Positions 8,354 to 17,623 of a stretch of 64,000 bases of DNA are shown here, piece after piece (within the stretch, counting starts at the first letter, position 1; every line of letters starts with the position of its first letter). Under the pieces are notes generated by a model. It saw only the letters and a list, made by a program, of their open reading frames with translations. It made no database searches and was not told the origin of the DNA. Made by a program: the position numbers and the translations under genes. This stretch comes from Thermohahella caldifontis. GTDB lineage: Bacteria > Pseudomonadota > Gammaproteobacteria > Pseudomonadales > Oleiphilaceae. The stretch spans positions 3,348,001 through 3,412,000 of the forward strand of contig NZ_CP154858.1 in assembly GCF_041153465.1 (NCBI RefSeq), read 5' to 3'.

Positions 8354-9504
8354 TCAGCGTTTCGAAAGCCATGATAGCGGGTTTACCGGCTTGCCTTTGT
8401 GGCGTATCTCAAAGTATAGCCCGCTTTTTTCCTGCCCACCGCTGGTGCCGGCACTGGCGATCACGTCACCACTGCGGACCCATTCCCGGGGGATCTGAGC
8501 AGTGCCTGATTATAACCATACAGTGACATATAACCATCACCGTGATCAAGAATCATCAGCAGGCCGAAGCCGCGCAGCCAGTCCGCGAAAATGACCCGGC
8601 CGTGATGGATGGCCCTGACCGGTGCCTCCGGTCTGGCTGCGATGACCATGCCGGTGGAGCGTGCGCCACTCTGAAACTGCTCGCCGAAGCGCCTGACAAT
8701 TTCCCCTTCCAGGGGCCAGGGGAGCTTGCGCCTGAGCTGGGCGAAGGGGCGCGCGTCGGGTGACCGGTCGAGTTCAGTGAGGGATTTTTCCACTTCCTGA
8801 ACCAGGCTTTCCAGTTCCTTCTGATCCCGTTCGAGCTTGCTGATCTGGCCGGCCTTGCCTGAAATGTCCTTTTGCAGTGCGGCCAACAGGCGGGTGCGTT
8901 CCGCCTTGCGTTCGGCCAGCCGCGCACGGTTCTTTTCCGCCGCGGCCTTGCGCTCCAGCAGGGCCTGGTTGCGCCCGAGGATATCTGCCCGCACCTTGCG
9001 AATCTCCTCCATGAGCGCGCGGGTGCGCCGGATCAGTGCTTGACGCGCTTCGCCGGTCTTGCGCAGGTAGGTGAGCATGCGGTCAATGTCTGCAGGGGAG
9101 TTGCCGCTGAGCATGAGCTTGAGAGCAGGTTGCTGCCCCAGTTTCCACTGCTCCCTCAACGCCTTGCCCAGTTGCCGGGTCTGAACGTCGAGATCCCGGC
9201 TCAGCGCCTGCTCGCGATTGCGCAGGTCATCCAGTTCCTTTTCAATGGCTTCCGTTTCTTCGGCAAGTTGCCGGGCGGTCCGGGTCAGGGCCTGGATGTC
9301 GCGCTCCAGGTCGGCCAGCTCACGTTCGAGGCGGGACTGACGGGCACGTGCCTGGCCCATCCATCCCTGGAGGTTGGCCAATTGCTTGCGGATGGACTCC
9401 AGCCTGGCCTGATCTTCGGTATTGTCTTCCCAGCCGGCACCCCGTGCGGGGGTGCCGGAAATCAGCAGCAGACCAAGAAGGAGAATCAGGATGCGAGCAG
9501 GCAT
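8354..9504 (-). pseudogene. envC: Murein hydrolase activator EnvC, split by a one-base frameshift
   Basis: The first frame (8461-9504) codes a signal peptide, long coiled coils (about residues 25-225) and most of a LytM/M23 domain, then stops soon after YGYNQALL. The missing C-terminus continues intact in the next frame: EWVRSGDVIASAGTSGGQ, then GLYFEIRHKGKPVNPLSWL, ending at 8354. One base is missing at about 8486-8492, where the minus strand reads CCCCCGGGAATGG. The M23 zinc ligands are absent (STGMVIAARP, GLYFEIR), as expected for EnvC, which activates AmiA/AmiB amidases at the septum instead of cutting murein. It overlaps gpmI by 19 bases. Sequencing error is the likeliest cause of the break. 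Confidence 0.9.
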
Positions 9505-11027
9505 TCACCGCTCATTTCTTTGGGAATGTCCAGGTCCATCAGCTGGAGAAGCGTCGGCGCGATATCGCTCAACCGGCCGCCGTCACGCAGGCTGACTGCT
9601 CTGGGGCCGATGTAGATCAGCGGCACCGGATCCGTGGTGTGCGCAGTATGAGGCTGTCCCGTCGCGGGGTCAGCCATCATTTCCGCATTGCCATGATCGG
9701 CGGTGATCAGGCATTGACCGCCAACGGCCTCCAGGGCTTCCGCCACCCGTGCCAGACAGGTGTCGAGCGTCTCCACGGCTTTCACGGCGGCCTCGTAGAC
9801 ACCTGTGTGGCCGACCATGTCACCATTGGCGTAGTTGCAGACGATCAGGTCGTAGTCACCGGAATGGATGGCCTTGACCAGTTCATCCGTCACTTCCGGC
9901 GCGCTCATTTCGGGCTTCAGGTCGTAGGTGGCTACCTGAGGTGAAGGAATGAGCTTGCGGGTTTCACCCCCGAAGGGTTCTTCACGGCCACCACTGAAGA
10001 AGAAGGTGACGTGTGCGTATTTTTCCGTCTCGGCAATGCGAAGCTGTGTCTTGCCCAGCTTCGACAGGTATTCGCCCAGGGTATTGACCAGTGTCTCGGG
10101 CGGGTAGGCGCAGCTTGCGGGAATGTCCTCGGCGTACTCGGTCAGCATCACAAAGTCTGACAGCGCCGGCCGGGCCTTGCGCTCAAACCCGCCGAAGTTG
10201 TCTTCGACGAAGGCGCGGCTCAGTTCCCGGGCTCGGTCGGCGCGGAAGTTCATGAACAGGACTGTATCGCCATCCTCAATGGCGGCGTCTTCCTGACCTT
10301 CCGCCTGAATCCGGGTAGGCTGGACAAATTCGTCATCCTCACCGCGCTCATAGGCGGCAGCCAGCCCGTCGGCAGCGCGAGCCGCCGTGAAGGGGGCTTC
10401 GCCCAGGGTGAGCAGATTGTAGGCCTTCTCGACCCGGTCCCAGCGATTGTCGCGGTCCATGGCGTAATAGCGGCCCACGATGGAGGCCGTCCGGCCACAG
10501 CCGAGTTCGGCAAACACGGCGTCAGCCTTCTCCAGCGACGGTTCGGCACTGCGCGGCGGCATGTCGCGGCCGTCCAGGAAGGCATGCAGGTAGATCCGCC
10601 GTGCTCCGCGGCTGTGTGCCAGTCTCAGGGCCGCGAACAGGTGGTCTTCATGGCTGTGCACGCCGCCGGGCGAGAGCAGGCCCATGACGTGCACCGCCTT
10701 GCCGGCCTGTACGGCCTTGTCGATGGCGTTGACCAGCACCGGATTGGTCTGGAAGGTGCCGTCTTCAATGGCCTTGGTGATGCGGGTGAAGTTCTGATAG
10801 ACCACACGGCCGGCCCCCAGATTCATGTGACCCACTTCGGAGTTGCCCATTTGCCCTTCCGGCAGGCCGACGGCCATGCCCGAGGTGTTGATGAGGGTGT
10901 GGGGGCGTTCCTTCCAGATGCGGTCCCAGAAGGGCTTGCGTGCGTTGGCAATCGCATTGTTGGTGGTGTCTTCCCTGTAACCCCAGCCATCGAGAATGAT
11001 GAGCATGGTGGGTATGCGCGTGGTCAT
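9486..11027 (-). CDS. gpmI: 2,3-bisphosphoglycerate-independent phosphoglycerate mutase
   Basis: A 513-residue, two-manganese enzyme of glycolysis and gluconeogenesis that interconverts 3- and 2-phosphoglycerate. The N-terminal metal site is LIILDGWGYRE, and the phosphorylated Ser is residue 63 in GQMGNSEVGHMNLGAGR. The C-terminal metal ligands are in NYANGDMVGHTG and ITADHGNAE. The length is standard for GpmI. It is the first gene of the leftward cluster, and its 3' end overlaps the envC start by 19 bases. It diverges from yibN. Confidence 0.98.
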   Translation of the reverse strand: MTTRIPTMLIILDGWGYREDTTNNAIANARKPFWDRIWKERPHTLINTSGMAVGLPEGQMGNSEVGHMNLGAGRVVYQNFTRITKAIEDGTFQTNPVLVNAIDKAVQAGKAVHVMGLLSPGGVHSHEDHLFAALRLAHSRGARRIYLHAFLDGRDMPPRSAEPSLEKADAVFAELGCGRTASIVGRYYAMDRDNRWDRVEKAYNLLTLGEAPFTAARAADGLAAAYERGEDDEFVQPTRIQAEGQEDAAIEDGDTVLFMNFRADRARELSRAFVEDNFGGFERKARPALSDFVMLTEYAEDIPASCAYPPETLVNTLGEYLSKLGKTQLRIAETEKYAHVTFFFSGGREEPFGGETRKLIPSPQVATYDLKPEMSAPEVTDELVKAIHSGDYDLIVCNYANGDMVGHTGVYEAAVKAVETLDTCLARVAEALEAVGGQCLITADHGNAEMMADPATGQPHTAHTTDPVPLIYIGPRAVSLRDGGRLSDIAPTLLQLMDLDIPKEMSGECLLAS

Positions 11028-11184
11028 AGAACAGCTGCTCCAAACGTGATTGACGGTCGGTGTGGTGATTTTACCTCAAACGGGTGTGTGGAAGGAAATG
11101 CAATGCCGTGACGGGGTGCCTGACCTTGGCGCTTTCCCGGGCAGCTGTGTATAATGCCGGTCCTTTCCAACAATGAGCAGGGCC

Positions 11185-11601
11185 ATGGAGCATTTTATTC
11201 TGTTTGTCACCAAGCATTGGATTCTGAGCAGTACCTTTGCCGGACTGTTGCTGGCACTGTGGTGGATTGAGCGTCTGCGTGCCGGGCAGACCGTGAGCCC
11301 GCAGCAGGCCGTCCTCCTGCTCAACCGCGAGGAAGCGGTTGTGGTGGACATCCGTGACAAGAAGGATTACGGCTCGGGCCATATCAAGGGGAGCGTTCAC
11401 ATTCCCATGGCCAAGATCCTCGAGCGGGCAACCGAACTGGATCGCTTCAAGGGCAAGACGCTGATCATTGCCTACAAGATGGGGCAGCACTCCGCAACCG
11501 TGGCCAAGCAGTTGCGCGAGAAGGGCTATGCCAATGTGGTGCGGCTGTCAGGCGGCATTGCCGAGTGGCAGGCGCAGAATCTGCCGCTTGCCAAGAAGTA
11601 A
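11185..11601 (+). CDS. yibN: Rhodanese-like membrane protein YibN, no catalytic Cys
   Basis: About 138 residues, with an N-terminal transmembrane segment (ILSSTFAGLLLALWWI, roughly residues 12-28) and a cytoplasmic rhodanese fold (VVVDIRDKKDYGSGHIKGSVHIP ... VRLSGGIAEWQAQNLPL). The active-site loop reads IIAYKMGQHSA, so the sulfur-carrying Cys of true rhodaneses is missing, as in E. coli YibN. A binding or regulatory role is more likely than sulfurtransfer. An in-frame ATG at 11173 would add four residues. It leads yibN-grxC-secB, an arrangement conserved opposite gpmI in Gammaproteobacteria. Confidence 0.9.
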   Translation: MEHFILFVTKHWILSSTFAGLLLALWWIERLRAGQTVSPQQAVLLLNREEAVVVDIRDKKDYGSGHIKGSVHIPMAKILERATELDRFKGKTLIIAYKMGQHSATVAKQLREKGYANVVRLSGGIAEWQAQNLPLAKK

Positions 11602-11611
11602 TGGTGCACGG

Positions 11612-11875
11612 ATGGCCGAGGTAGTACTCTATACAACCCGATTTTGTCCCTTCTGCATCCGGGCCCGCCAACTGCTCAAGAGCAAGGGGGTGGACTTCGA
11701 GGAGATTGCCGTGGATGGCAACCCTCAGCTGCGGCAGGAGATGATGGAAAAGAGTGGCCGCCATACGGTTCCCCAGATCTGGATCAATGGGGAACATGTG
11801 GGTGGCTGTGACGATCTGATGGAACTGGAACGTACCGGCCGGCTGGACGAGATGCTGGGCCGGGCCAGCAACTGA
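11612..11875 (+). CDS. grxC: Glutaredoxin 3
   Basis: An 87-residue dithiol glutaredoxin with the active site CPFC at residues 12-15, the glutathione-binding TVPQIWINGEHVGGCDDL segment and a normal length for GrxC. It reduces disulfides and glutathionylated proteins in the cytoplasm. The ATG is 10 bases after the yibN stop. secB starts 16 bases downstream, so the three genes probably form one transcript. Confidence 0.97.
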   Translation: MAEVVLYTTRFCPFCIRARQLLKSKGVDFEEIAVDGNPQLRQEMMEKSGRHTVPQIWINGEHVGGCDDLMELERTGRLDEMLGRASN

Positions 11876-11891
11876 ACAAGGTAGAACAACA

Positions 11892-12359
11892 ATGGCAGAA
11901 AACAACGCACAAGCCCAGGGCAAGCAACCCGCATTCGCGCTTCAGCGGCTGTATCTGAAGGACCTGTCTTTCGAATCCCCGAATTCTCCGCTCATTTTCC
12001 AGACCGAGTGGCAGCCTCAGGTGGGCATGGATCTGAACACCAACAATACCCAGCTCAGTGACAACCAGTGGGAAGTGGTGCTGACTCTCACCATCACGGC
12101 CAAGCTGGGTGACAAGACAGCCTTTCTGGTGGAAGTGCAGCAGGCCGGCATTTTCCTGATCGACGGTCTGGCGCCGCAGCAGCTGGCACACACATTGGGC
12201 GCATTCTGTCCGAACATCCTGTTCCCCTATGCACGTGAAGCCATCGACTCAGTCGTCATCAAGGGTTCCTTCCCGGCGCTGATGCTGCAGCCGATCAATT
12301 TTGATGCCATCTATGCCGAGGCGATCCAGAAGCAGCAGGCCGGCGCTCAGACGAACTGA
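11892..12359 (+). CDS. secB: Protein-export chaperone SecB
   Basis: A 155-residue tetrameric chaperone that keeps preproteins unfolded and hands them to SecA. Conserved blocks are FALQRLYLKDLSFESPN, PQVGMDLNTN, VVLTLTITAKLGDKTAFLVEVQQAGIF and LGAFCPNILFPYAREAIDSVV. AAGGTAGAAC precedes the ATG. It ends the yibN-grxC-secB unit, closed by a symmetrical terminator shared with trmL. Confidence 0.98.
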   Translation: MAENNAQAQGKQPAFALQRLYLKDLSFESPNSPLIFQTEWQPQVGMDLNTNNTQLSDNQWEVVLTLTITAKLGDKTAFLVEVQQAGIFLIDGLAPQQLAHTLGAFCPNILFPYAREAIDSVVIKGSFPALMLQPINFDAIYAEAIQKQQAGAQTN

Positions 12360-12381
12360 CCTGGCACCGGTTGGATCCCGG

Positions 12382-12412
12382 AAAAAAATGCCGCGATGAG
12401 CGGCATTTTTTT
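12382..12412. terminator. Bidirectional rho-independent terminator between secB and trmL
   Basis: ATGCCGC at 12388-12394 pairs with GCGGCAT at 12400-12406 around a 5-base loop. It is flanked by seven A residues on the left and six further T residues on the right. It can therefore terminate rightward secB and leftward trmL transcription. Confidence 0.93.
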
Positions 12413-12422
12413 CGGTTGTTGC

Positions 12423-12887
12423 TCAGCCTCCGGACACAAACCCGCACTGCCGCCAGGCTTCGTAAAGCGCAACGGCAACGGTATTGGACAGGTTCAGGCT
12501 GCGGCTGTGGGGCTGCATGGGCAGGCGCAGACGGTGGTCCGCATCAAACTGGTTGAGTACCGTGTCAGGCAGGCCACGGGTTTCAGGACCGAAGAGCAGG
12601 GCATCCCCGGGCTGAAAGCGGGCGGTATGGTAGAGCCGGCTGCCCTTGGTCGTGAAGGCGTAGACGTTGGCCGGGCCGATGGCCGCCAGCGCGTCATCCA
12701 GTGACAGATGGCGCTGCACGCGGGCAAACTCGTCATAATCCAGGCCGGCACGGCGCAGGCGCTTGTCTTCCCAGATGAAACCCAGCGGCTCTATGAGGTG
12801 GAGCCGGGCGCCCGTATTGGCACACAGACGGATAATGTTTCCGGTGTTGGGCGGAATTTCGGGTTGGTAAAGGATGATATGCAGCAT
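12423..12887 (-). CDS. trmL: tRNA (cytidine/uridine-34-2'-O)-methyltransferase TrmL
   Basis: A 154-residue SPOUT methyltransferase that modifies the wobble base of tRNA-Leu isoacceptors. The start HIILYQPEIPPNTGNIIRLCANTG is diagnostic. The trefoil-knot SAM site is seen in LLFGPETRGLP and MQPHSRSLNLSNTVAVALYEAWRQ. The chosen ATG has AGGAG seven bases upstream. A longer frame exists but adds residues not seen in the family. It converges on secB at the shared terminator. Confidence 0.96.
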   Translation of the reverse strand: MLHIILYQPEIPPNTGNIIRLCANTGARLHLIEPLGFIWEDKRLRRAGLDYDEFARVQRHLSLDDALAAIGPANVYAFTTKGSRLYHTARFQPGDALLFGPETRGLPDTVLNQFDADHRLRLPMQPHSRSLNLSNTVAVALYEAWRQCGFVSGG

Positions 12888-13022
12888 GGGGCACTCCTGT
12901 CTGACGGGCACAGTGTATCGGCTCTCGGGCGAGAGGCAAGCGTGGAGCAATGCATGGGGATGCGCTATGCTTCAACGGAACCACAAGGCGGCATGCAAGC
13001 AAATTGTGATGGAGACGAAGAC

Positions 13023-13763
13023 ATGATGGAACGGATCGGGAGGTGGGTGCTGTGGAGCCTCCTGATGTGGTCGGTACAGGCCAGCGCCCAGAAGCTGATC
13101 CTGAGCACCTTTGACTATGAGTCACCGATCATGGAGGGGGTGGCAACGCTGATGCAGGGACTGTATGAAGCGGAAGGGCTGTCCTTTGAGGTCAGGCGGC
13201 TGCCCGGACGCCGGTCATTGATGGAAGCCAATTCCGGTCGGGTGGACGGCGAGCTGGTGCGCATCGCTCTGCCCAGATCCGAGTTTCCTCATCTGGTACC
13301 GGTGCCCGAACCCTTGCTGACCATCCATGTCGGCGCCTGGGGGTTTCATCCGGGCATCAGCGGGGTGAAAAGCTGGAATGATCTGAAGGGCATGCGTATC
13401 GCGGCACTGAGGGGCATGTTGCTGGCAGAAGCGAACCTGGACGGCGAGGTGATCTGGAGTTCCACGGTCAGAAGCCTGTTCGAAATGCTGGACCGGCAAC
13501 GGGTGGATGCGATCATCCTGCCGGATGAGATTGTGGCGATGGCGGTGCGACGTCAGGGGCTGATGCCGGGAGAGATGTACCGTTCTGCAACACTGGCCAG
13601 CTTTGATGTCTACCACTATCTGAATGAACGCCATGCGGCATTGGCGGAGCGCCTGGCGAAGCGGATAAGAGAGTTGAAATCCACCGGAGAGTGGCAGAAG
13701 CGCCTCGAAGGCCTGCTTGACGTGAATATCCGAGAGGGCAGCGCCGAAACGCTGCCCGAGTGA
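13023..13763 (+). CDS. Solitary periplasmic solute-binding protein (transporter substrate-binding domain)
   Basis: A 246-residue protein with a signal peptide (RWVLWSLLMWSVQASAQ). The mature part follows the family 3/PhnD-type two-lobe pattern: LILSTFDYESPIMEGVATLMQGLYEAEG, then LPGRRSLMEANSGRVDGELVR, VKSWNDLKGMRIAALRGM and a second lobe with DRQRVDAIILPDEIV. GGAG lies eight bases before the ATG. No permease or ATPase is nearby, so it may serve sensing rather than transport. It ends six bases before the convergent thiolase gene. The ligand is unknown. Confidence 0.75.
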   Translation: MMERIGRWVLWSLLMWSVQASAQKLILSTFDYESPIMEGVATLMQGLYEAEGLSFEVRRLPGRRSLMEANSGRVDGELVRIALPRSEFPHLVPVPEPLLTIHVGAWGFHPGISGVKSWNDLKGMRIAALRGMLLAEANLDGEVIWSSTVRSLFEMLDRQRVDAIILPDEIVAMAVRRQGLMPGEMYRSATLASFDVYHYLNERHAALAERLAKRIRELKSTGEWQKRLEGLLDVNIREGSAETLPE

Positions 13764-13768
13764 GCCGG

Positions 13769-14950
13769 TCAGTCGCGCTCGACCGCCAGTGCAACGCCCA
13801 TGCCGCCGCCGATGCAGAGGGTTGCAAGCCCTTTCTTCGCGTCGCGGCGCTTCATTTCGTGGAGCAGCGTGACCAGAATCCGGCAACCGGAGGCGCCGAT
13901 GGGATGGCCCAGTGCAATGGCTCCACCGTTGACGTTGACCTTGCCGGTATCCCAGCCCAGATCCTTGTTGACGGCCATGGCCTGAGCGGCGAAGGCTTCG
14001 TTGGCTTCCACCAGATCCAGATCGTCCACCTGCCAGCCCGCCTTGGCCAGGCAGCGACGGGTAGCGGGTACCGGGCCGATGCCCATGATGGACGGATCCA
14101 CCCCGGCATTGGACCAGGCTGCAATCCAGGCCAGCGGTTCCAGGCCCAGCTCCCTGACCTTGCGTTCGCTCATGAGTACGACGGCTGCCGCGCCGTCATT
14201 GAGGGAGGAGGCGTTGCCAGCGGTGATGACGCCATCCTTCCTGAAGGCCGGGCGCAGTTTGGCCAGTTGCTCCGCCGTGGTGTTCGGGCGCGGGTTTTCG
14301 TCCGTATCCACGATGCGGGGATCGCCCTTGCGCTGCGGTACTTCAACCGGAACGATCTCGTCACGGAAACGACCGGCTTCCATGGCAGCCTGGGCCTTTT
14401 GCTGGGACTGTGCGGCAAATGCGTCCAGTGCTTCGCGGGTCAGGGCGTATTTTTCCGCCAGATTTTCGGCCGTGATTCCCATGTGATAGTCGTTGAAGGC
14501 GTCCCAGAGGCCGTCATTCACCATGGTGTCCACCATGTTCCAGGGGCCCATGCGCTGACCATCCCGGGAGTGGGGCAGGACGTGGGGAGACTGGCTCATG
14601 CTTTCCTGACCGCCGGCGATGATGATGTCCGCATCGCCCAGAAGAATGGCCTGTGCGCCCAGGTGTACCGCCTTGAGGCCGGAGCCGCAGACCTTGTTGA
14701 TGGTCATGGCGGGCGTGCTGTGGGGCAGACCGGCATGAATGGCAGACTGGCGTGCCGGATTCTGGCCGCAGCCGGCTGTCAGGACCTGGCCCAGCAGGAC
14801 TTCGTCAATCTGTTCGGGCTTCAATCCGGTCTGTTCGAGCAGGTCGCGGATGACGACCGTGCCGAGGTCCGAGGCCCTGAGGCTGGCGAGACTGCCGTTG
14901 AAGGCGCCGATGGGGGTGCGACGGGCGGCAACGATGGCTACTCGTGTCAT
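13769..14950 (-). CDS. Acetyl-CoA C-acetyltransferase (thiolase)
   Basis: A 393-residue thiolase with the acyl-accepting Cys at residue 88 (NKVCGSGLKAV), the catalytic His in GHPIGASGCRIL and the second Cys in LCIGGGMGVAL. Biosynthetic thiolases of this length condense two acetyl-CoA to acetoacetyl-CoA for polyhydroxybutyrate, or run in reverse in degradation. No phaB or phaC is next door to decide between the two. An excellent AGGAGG lies before the ATG, which rules out the 14-residue upstream extension. Confidence 0.94.
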   Translation of the reverse strand: MTRVAIVAARRTPIGAFNGSLASLRASDLGTVVIRDLLEQTGLKPEQIDEVLLGQVLTAGCGQNPARQSAIHAGLPHSTPAMTINKVCGSGLKAVHLGAQAILLGDADIIIAGGQESMSQSPHVLPHSRDGQRMGPWNMVDTMVNDGLWDAFNDYHMGITAENLAEKYALTREALDAFAAQSQQKAQAAMEAGRFRDEIVPVEVPQRKGDPRIVDTDENPRPNTTAEQLAKLRPAFRKDGVITAGNASSLNDGAAAVVLMSERKVRELGLEPLAWIAAWSNAGVDPSIMGIGPVPATRRCLAKAGWQVDDLDLVEANEAFAAQAMAVNKDLGWDTGKVNVNGGAIALGHPIGASGCRILVTLLHEMKRRDAKKGLATLCIGGGMGVALAVERD

Positions 14951-15038
14951 GATGAATCCTCCTGATGTGATGGGATGTTGTCCTGCAACCACTGACGGAT
15001 CAGCGTGTCACAAGCATACTGCAATCTGATGACGGGCA

Positions 15039-16286
15039 TCATTGGCGATTGGTCGAGCCCGGGGGGCGGTTGGAGCTGGCCCGCCGGATGGCCTCGAGGC
15101 GGGCCTTGTCCAGTGCCTCTCCCAGGGCCTTGCCGGTCAGCCCCTGTGCAACCAGTTCGCGGGGATCCGGTTGCCGTGCGGCCCGGGCCAGGGTGCGCAG
15201 CCAGTCGGCCTGGGGGTAGGGCAGATGTTCCCGGCCCGTCCGGCCCCGGGCGTCCGCTTCGGCCACAATCAACAGGCCTTCCAGGCGTTCCGGACGGCGC
15301 CACAGGTCGCAGGCCCGGAACAGGCGCAACACGGTGGAAGGCTTCAGTTCCAGGGCCCGGTGCACATGGGTGTGGTACTCACAGGCGAGCAGGGCGGCAT
15401 CCAGATGCCGGCGTGGTGCGCGGAGCCGTTCGCAGAGTGCCCGGACAGGCTTGAGGCCACGCTTTTCGTGGGCGATGTGACGCGGCCATTCGGATCTGGG
15501 GGTGAGGCCCTTGCCCAGGTCGTGAACGAGCGCTGCCCAGCGCAGGGACGTATCGGGGGTCAGGCGTGCGGCCTGTTCAAGGCTGAGCAGTGCGTGTAAC
15601 CCCGTGTCCACTTCCGGGTGCCAGGTTTCCACCTGAGGGACACCGAACAACCGGTCCAGTTCGGGGAAAATCACGCGCAGGGCACCACACTGGTGCAGGA
15701 CGTCAATGTACACCCGGGGTGACGCGGAGGCCAGTGCCCGTTCGGTTTCCTGCCAGACCCGCTCGGGGGTAAGCGTATCCAGCTCTCCGGCTTCGCTCAT
15801 CTGGCGCATGAGGCGGAGGGTTTCCGGGGCGATGGTAAAGCCCAGGGAGGCAAAGCGGGCGGCAAAGCGGGCGACGCGCAGCACGCGCAGGGGATCTTCC
15901 ACGAATGCGGGAGAGATGTGGCGCAGGATGCGGGCTTCCAGATCCTTCAGGCCCCCGCAGGGATCAATGATCCGGCCCTGTTCATCCTGGGCCAGTGCGT
16001 TGATGGTGAGATCCCGGCGAAGCAGGTCGTCTTCGAGACGAATCTCCGGAGAGAAGTCACAGATAAAGCCCTTGTAGCCCTTGCCGGCCTTGCGTTCGGT
16101 TCGGGCCAGCGCATATTCCTCACCCGTTTCCGGGTGCAGGAAAACGGGGAATTCCGCACCCACCTGCCGGTAGCCGGCCCTGAGCATGTCTTCCGGGGTG
16201 GCGCCGGTAACGACCCAGTCGCGGTCCTTGACCTCAAGGCCCAGCAACCGGTCGCGTACGGCACCCCCGACGAGATAGGCTTGCAT
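15039..16286 (-). CDS. cca: Multifunctional CCA tRNA nucleotidyltransferase
   Basis: A 415-residue class II nucleotidyltransferase that adds or repairs the 3' CCA of tRNAs. It shows YLVGGAVRDRLLGL, the metal-binding VKDRDWVVTG, RRDLTINALAQDEQGRIIDPCGG, and the nucleotide-recognition region around EDPLRVLRVARFAARF. A C-terminal HD domain is marked by WAALVHDLGKGLTP, giving the phosphohydrolase and phosphodiesterase activities of the long gammaproteobacterial form. It sits between the thiolase and the TraF-like gene, all leftward. Confidence 0.97.
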   Translation of the reverse strand: MQAYLVGGAVRDRLLGLEVKDRDWVVTGATPEDMLRAGYRQVGAEFPVFLHPETGEEYALARTERKAGKGYKGFICDFSPEIRLEDDLLRRDLTINALAQDEQGRIIDPCGGLKDLEARILRHISPAFVEDPLRVLRVARFAARFASLGFTIAPETLRLMRQMSEAGELDTLTPERVWQETERALASASPRVYIDVLHQCGALRVIFPELDRLFGVPQVETWHPEVDTGLHALLSLEQAARLTPDTSLRWAALVHDLGKGLTPRSEWPRHIAHEKRGLKPVRALCERLRAPRRHLDAALLACEYHTHVHRALELKPSTVLRLFRACDLWRRPERLEGLLIVAEADARGRTGREHLPYPQADWLRTLARAARQPDPRELVAQGLTGKALGEALDKARLEAIRRASSNRPPGSTNRQ

Positions 16287-16330
16287 ACGCTGTCCTCCGA
16301 AAGGCTGACAGGGTACTCAAGCCGGATGCA

Positions 16331-17623
16331 TTAGTAAACGGCCGTCAGCTGAACGGAGCCCCCCACGTCCTTGTCAGACATCGCACCGGTGATGTCCAGG
16401 CCCATGCCCAGAACGGAGAAGGCCAGTCCCGCCGTGCCCTGTGTGGTGCTGGCAATGCTGTCGCTTTCCGAATTGTCCGAGGCCAGGTTATGGGCGACGC
16501 CGGCACGCAGGGCAAACCAGGTGACCGGTGCCCACTCGGCGCCAAGGCGCAGGTACTGCTTGTCGCCTTCAAATCCGGCACGTTTGGTCTTCAGCAGTTC
16601 CAGGTCGCCGGTGACTGTCCAGGTCGCCCGGTTCAGTGCCACGCCCACCCGGGCAACCGGGTCAATGCTGACCTTGCGTCCGCGCTTGGTTTCCACATCC
16701 TTCGGGATCAGGTTCTTGACGCTGAAGCCCACCACCACATCTCCGTCCGGGCCAAAGGTGCGTGCGGCACCGAGGTCCAGGTTGAAGGTGGAAGTGTTGC
16801 TTTCGTAGTCATTGGCGTCAAAGTCGCTGTCATCAAAGGTGTTCACGTCGGCCTTGTAGTCAAAGGTCCGGATGTTCAGTACCTTTGGCGACGCGCCGAG
16901 ATACCATGTCTGGCCACCCAGGGTGACGGGGCGTGACAGGGCAAATCCCACTTCCGTGAGGGCCAGTACCAGGGCTTCACCGTTGGATTGAGGAGTGCTG
17001 CCGAGATCGGCGAGATCGGTGGATGAAGGCTTGGTATTGTTCTGGATATCCTTTGCGGTCGAAATGATGGACCGGATCAGCGGACTGTCCTCGTAACGCG
17101 CAATGCCACTGGCTTCCACGCTGGTGTCGGCAAAGACACCGAAACTGATGCCCTGGCCGCGCGGGATCACCAGCGCCAGTGAACCCTGCAGGTCCGCGCG
17201 CAGGGCGTCCCGGTCGATCTGTAAAAGCAGCCGGTCAGCTTCTTCACCGGCCGCAATGACCTTGTCCAGGGCTGCGTCAATCTGGGCCTTGGTGGGGCTG
17301 CCATCGTTCAGGTTGTTGAAATCCTGAATGGCCTGATCCAGTTTGTCCCAGACGTTGCTGTTCTGGAAGGCATCCACGTCATCCACCAGCTCGTTATCGG
17401 CAGCCACGATGGCACCAACCTGCAGGCTCAGGCCAAAGTTGTCCCGGCTGGGTGGCTGGGGCAGGGACATCAGGGCCGGATTCAGTATGGCCGCGGCATT
17501 GGGGTGACTGGCAGCGGTGCCGGTTCCACCCATGGCAAAGCTACGCGCATCACCCGCGGGCAGGGGCGCGGCCTGAAGGGTGGCTGTGGCACAGGCAAGG
17601 ACGGTCAGCAAAAGTTTCTTCAT
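16331..17623 (-). CDS. TraF-like outer membrane beta-barrel protein
   Basis: A 430-residue protein with signal peptide MKKLLLTVLACATATLQAA. The first mature motif (DARSFAMGGTGTAASHPNAAAILNPAL) is the hallmark of the 'conjugal transfer protein TraF' family (TraF_2). That family resembles FadL-type barrels and is usually not part of a conjugation locus. The centre has a helical insertion (DAFQNSNVWDKLDQAIQDFNNL), and the C-terminal half has alternating barrel strands ending in a Tyr (SVQLTAVY). No conjugation genes are nearby. It is divergent from flgP, with about 124 bases between starts. Confidence 0.8.
   Translation of the reverse strand: MKKLLLTVLACATATLQAAPLPAGDARSFAMGGTGTAASHPNAAAILNPALMSLPQPPSRDNFGLSLQVGAIVAADNELVDDVDAFQNSNVWDKLDQAIQDFNNLNDGSPTKAQIDAALDKVIAAGEEADRLLLQIDRDALRADLQGSLALVIPRGQGISFGVFADTSVEASGIARYEDSPLIRSIISTAKDIQNNTKPSSTDLADLGSTPQSNGEALVLALTEVGFALSRPVTLGGQTWYLGASPKVLNIRTFDYKADVNTFDDSDFDANDYESNTSTFNLDLGAARTFGPDGDVVVGFSVKNLIPKDVETKRGRKVSIDPVARVGVALNRATWTVTGDLELLKTKRAGFEGDKQYLRLGAEWAPVTWFALRAGVAHNLASDNSESDSIASTTQGTAGLAFSVLGMGLDITGAMSDKDVGGSVQLTAVY

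Noticed and set aside
6841..8526. Long plus-strand frame of 561 codons
   Set aside because: It lies antisense to ctpA and envC, has no recognisable domain, and arises from high-GC codon bias of the real genes.
16331..17623. Evidence of conjugation from the TraF-like gene
   Set aside because: The family name is historical. The protein is an outer membrane barrel and no transfer genes are nearby.
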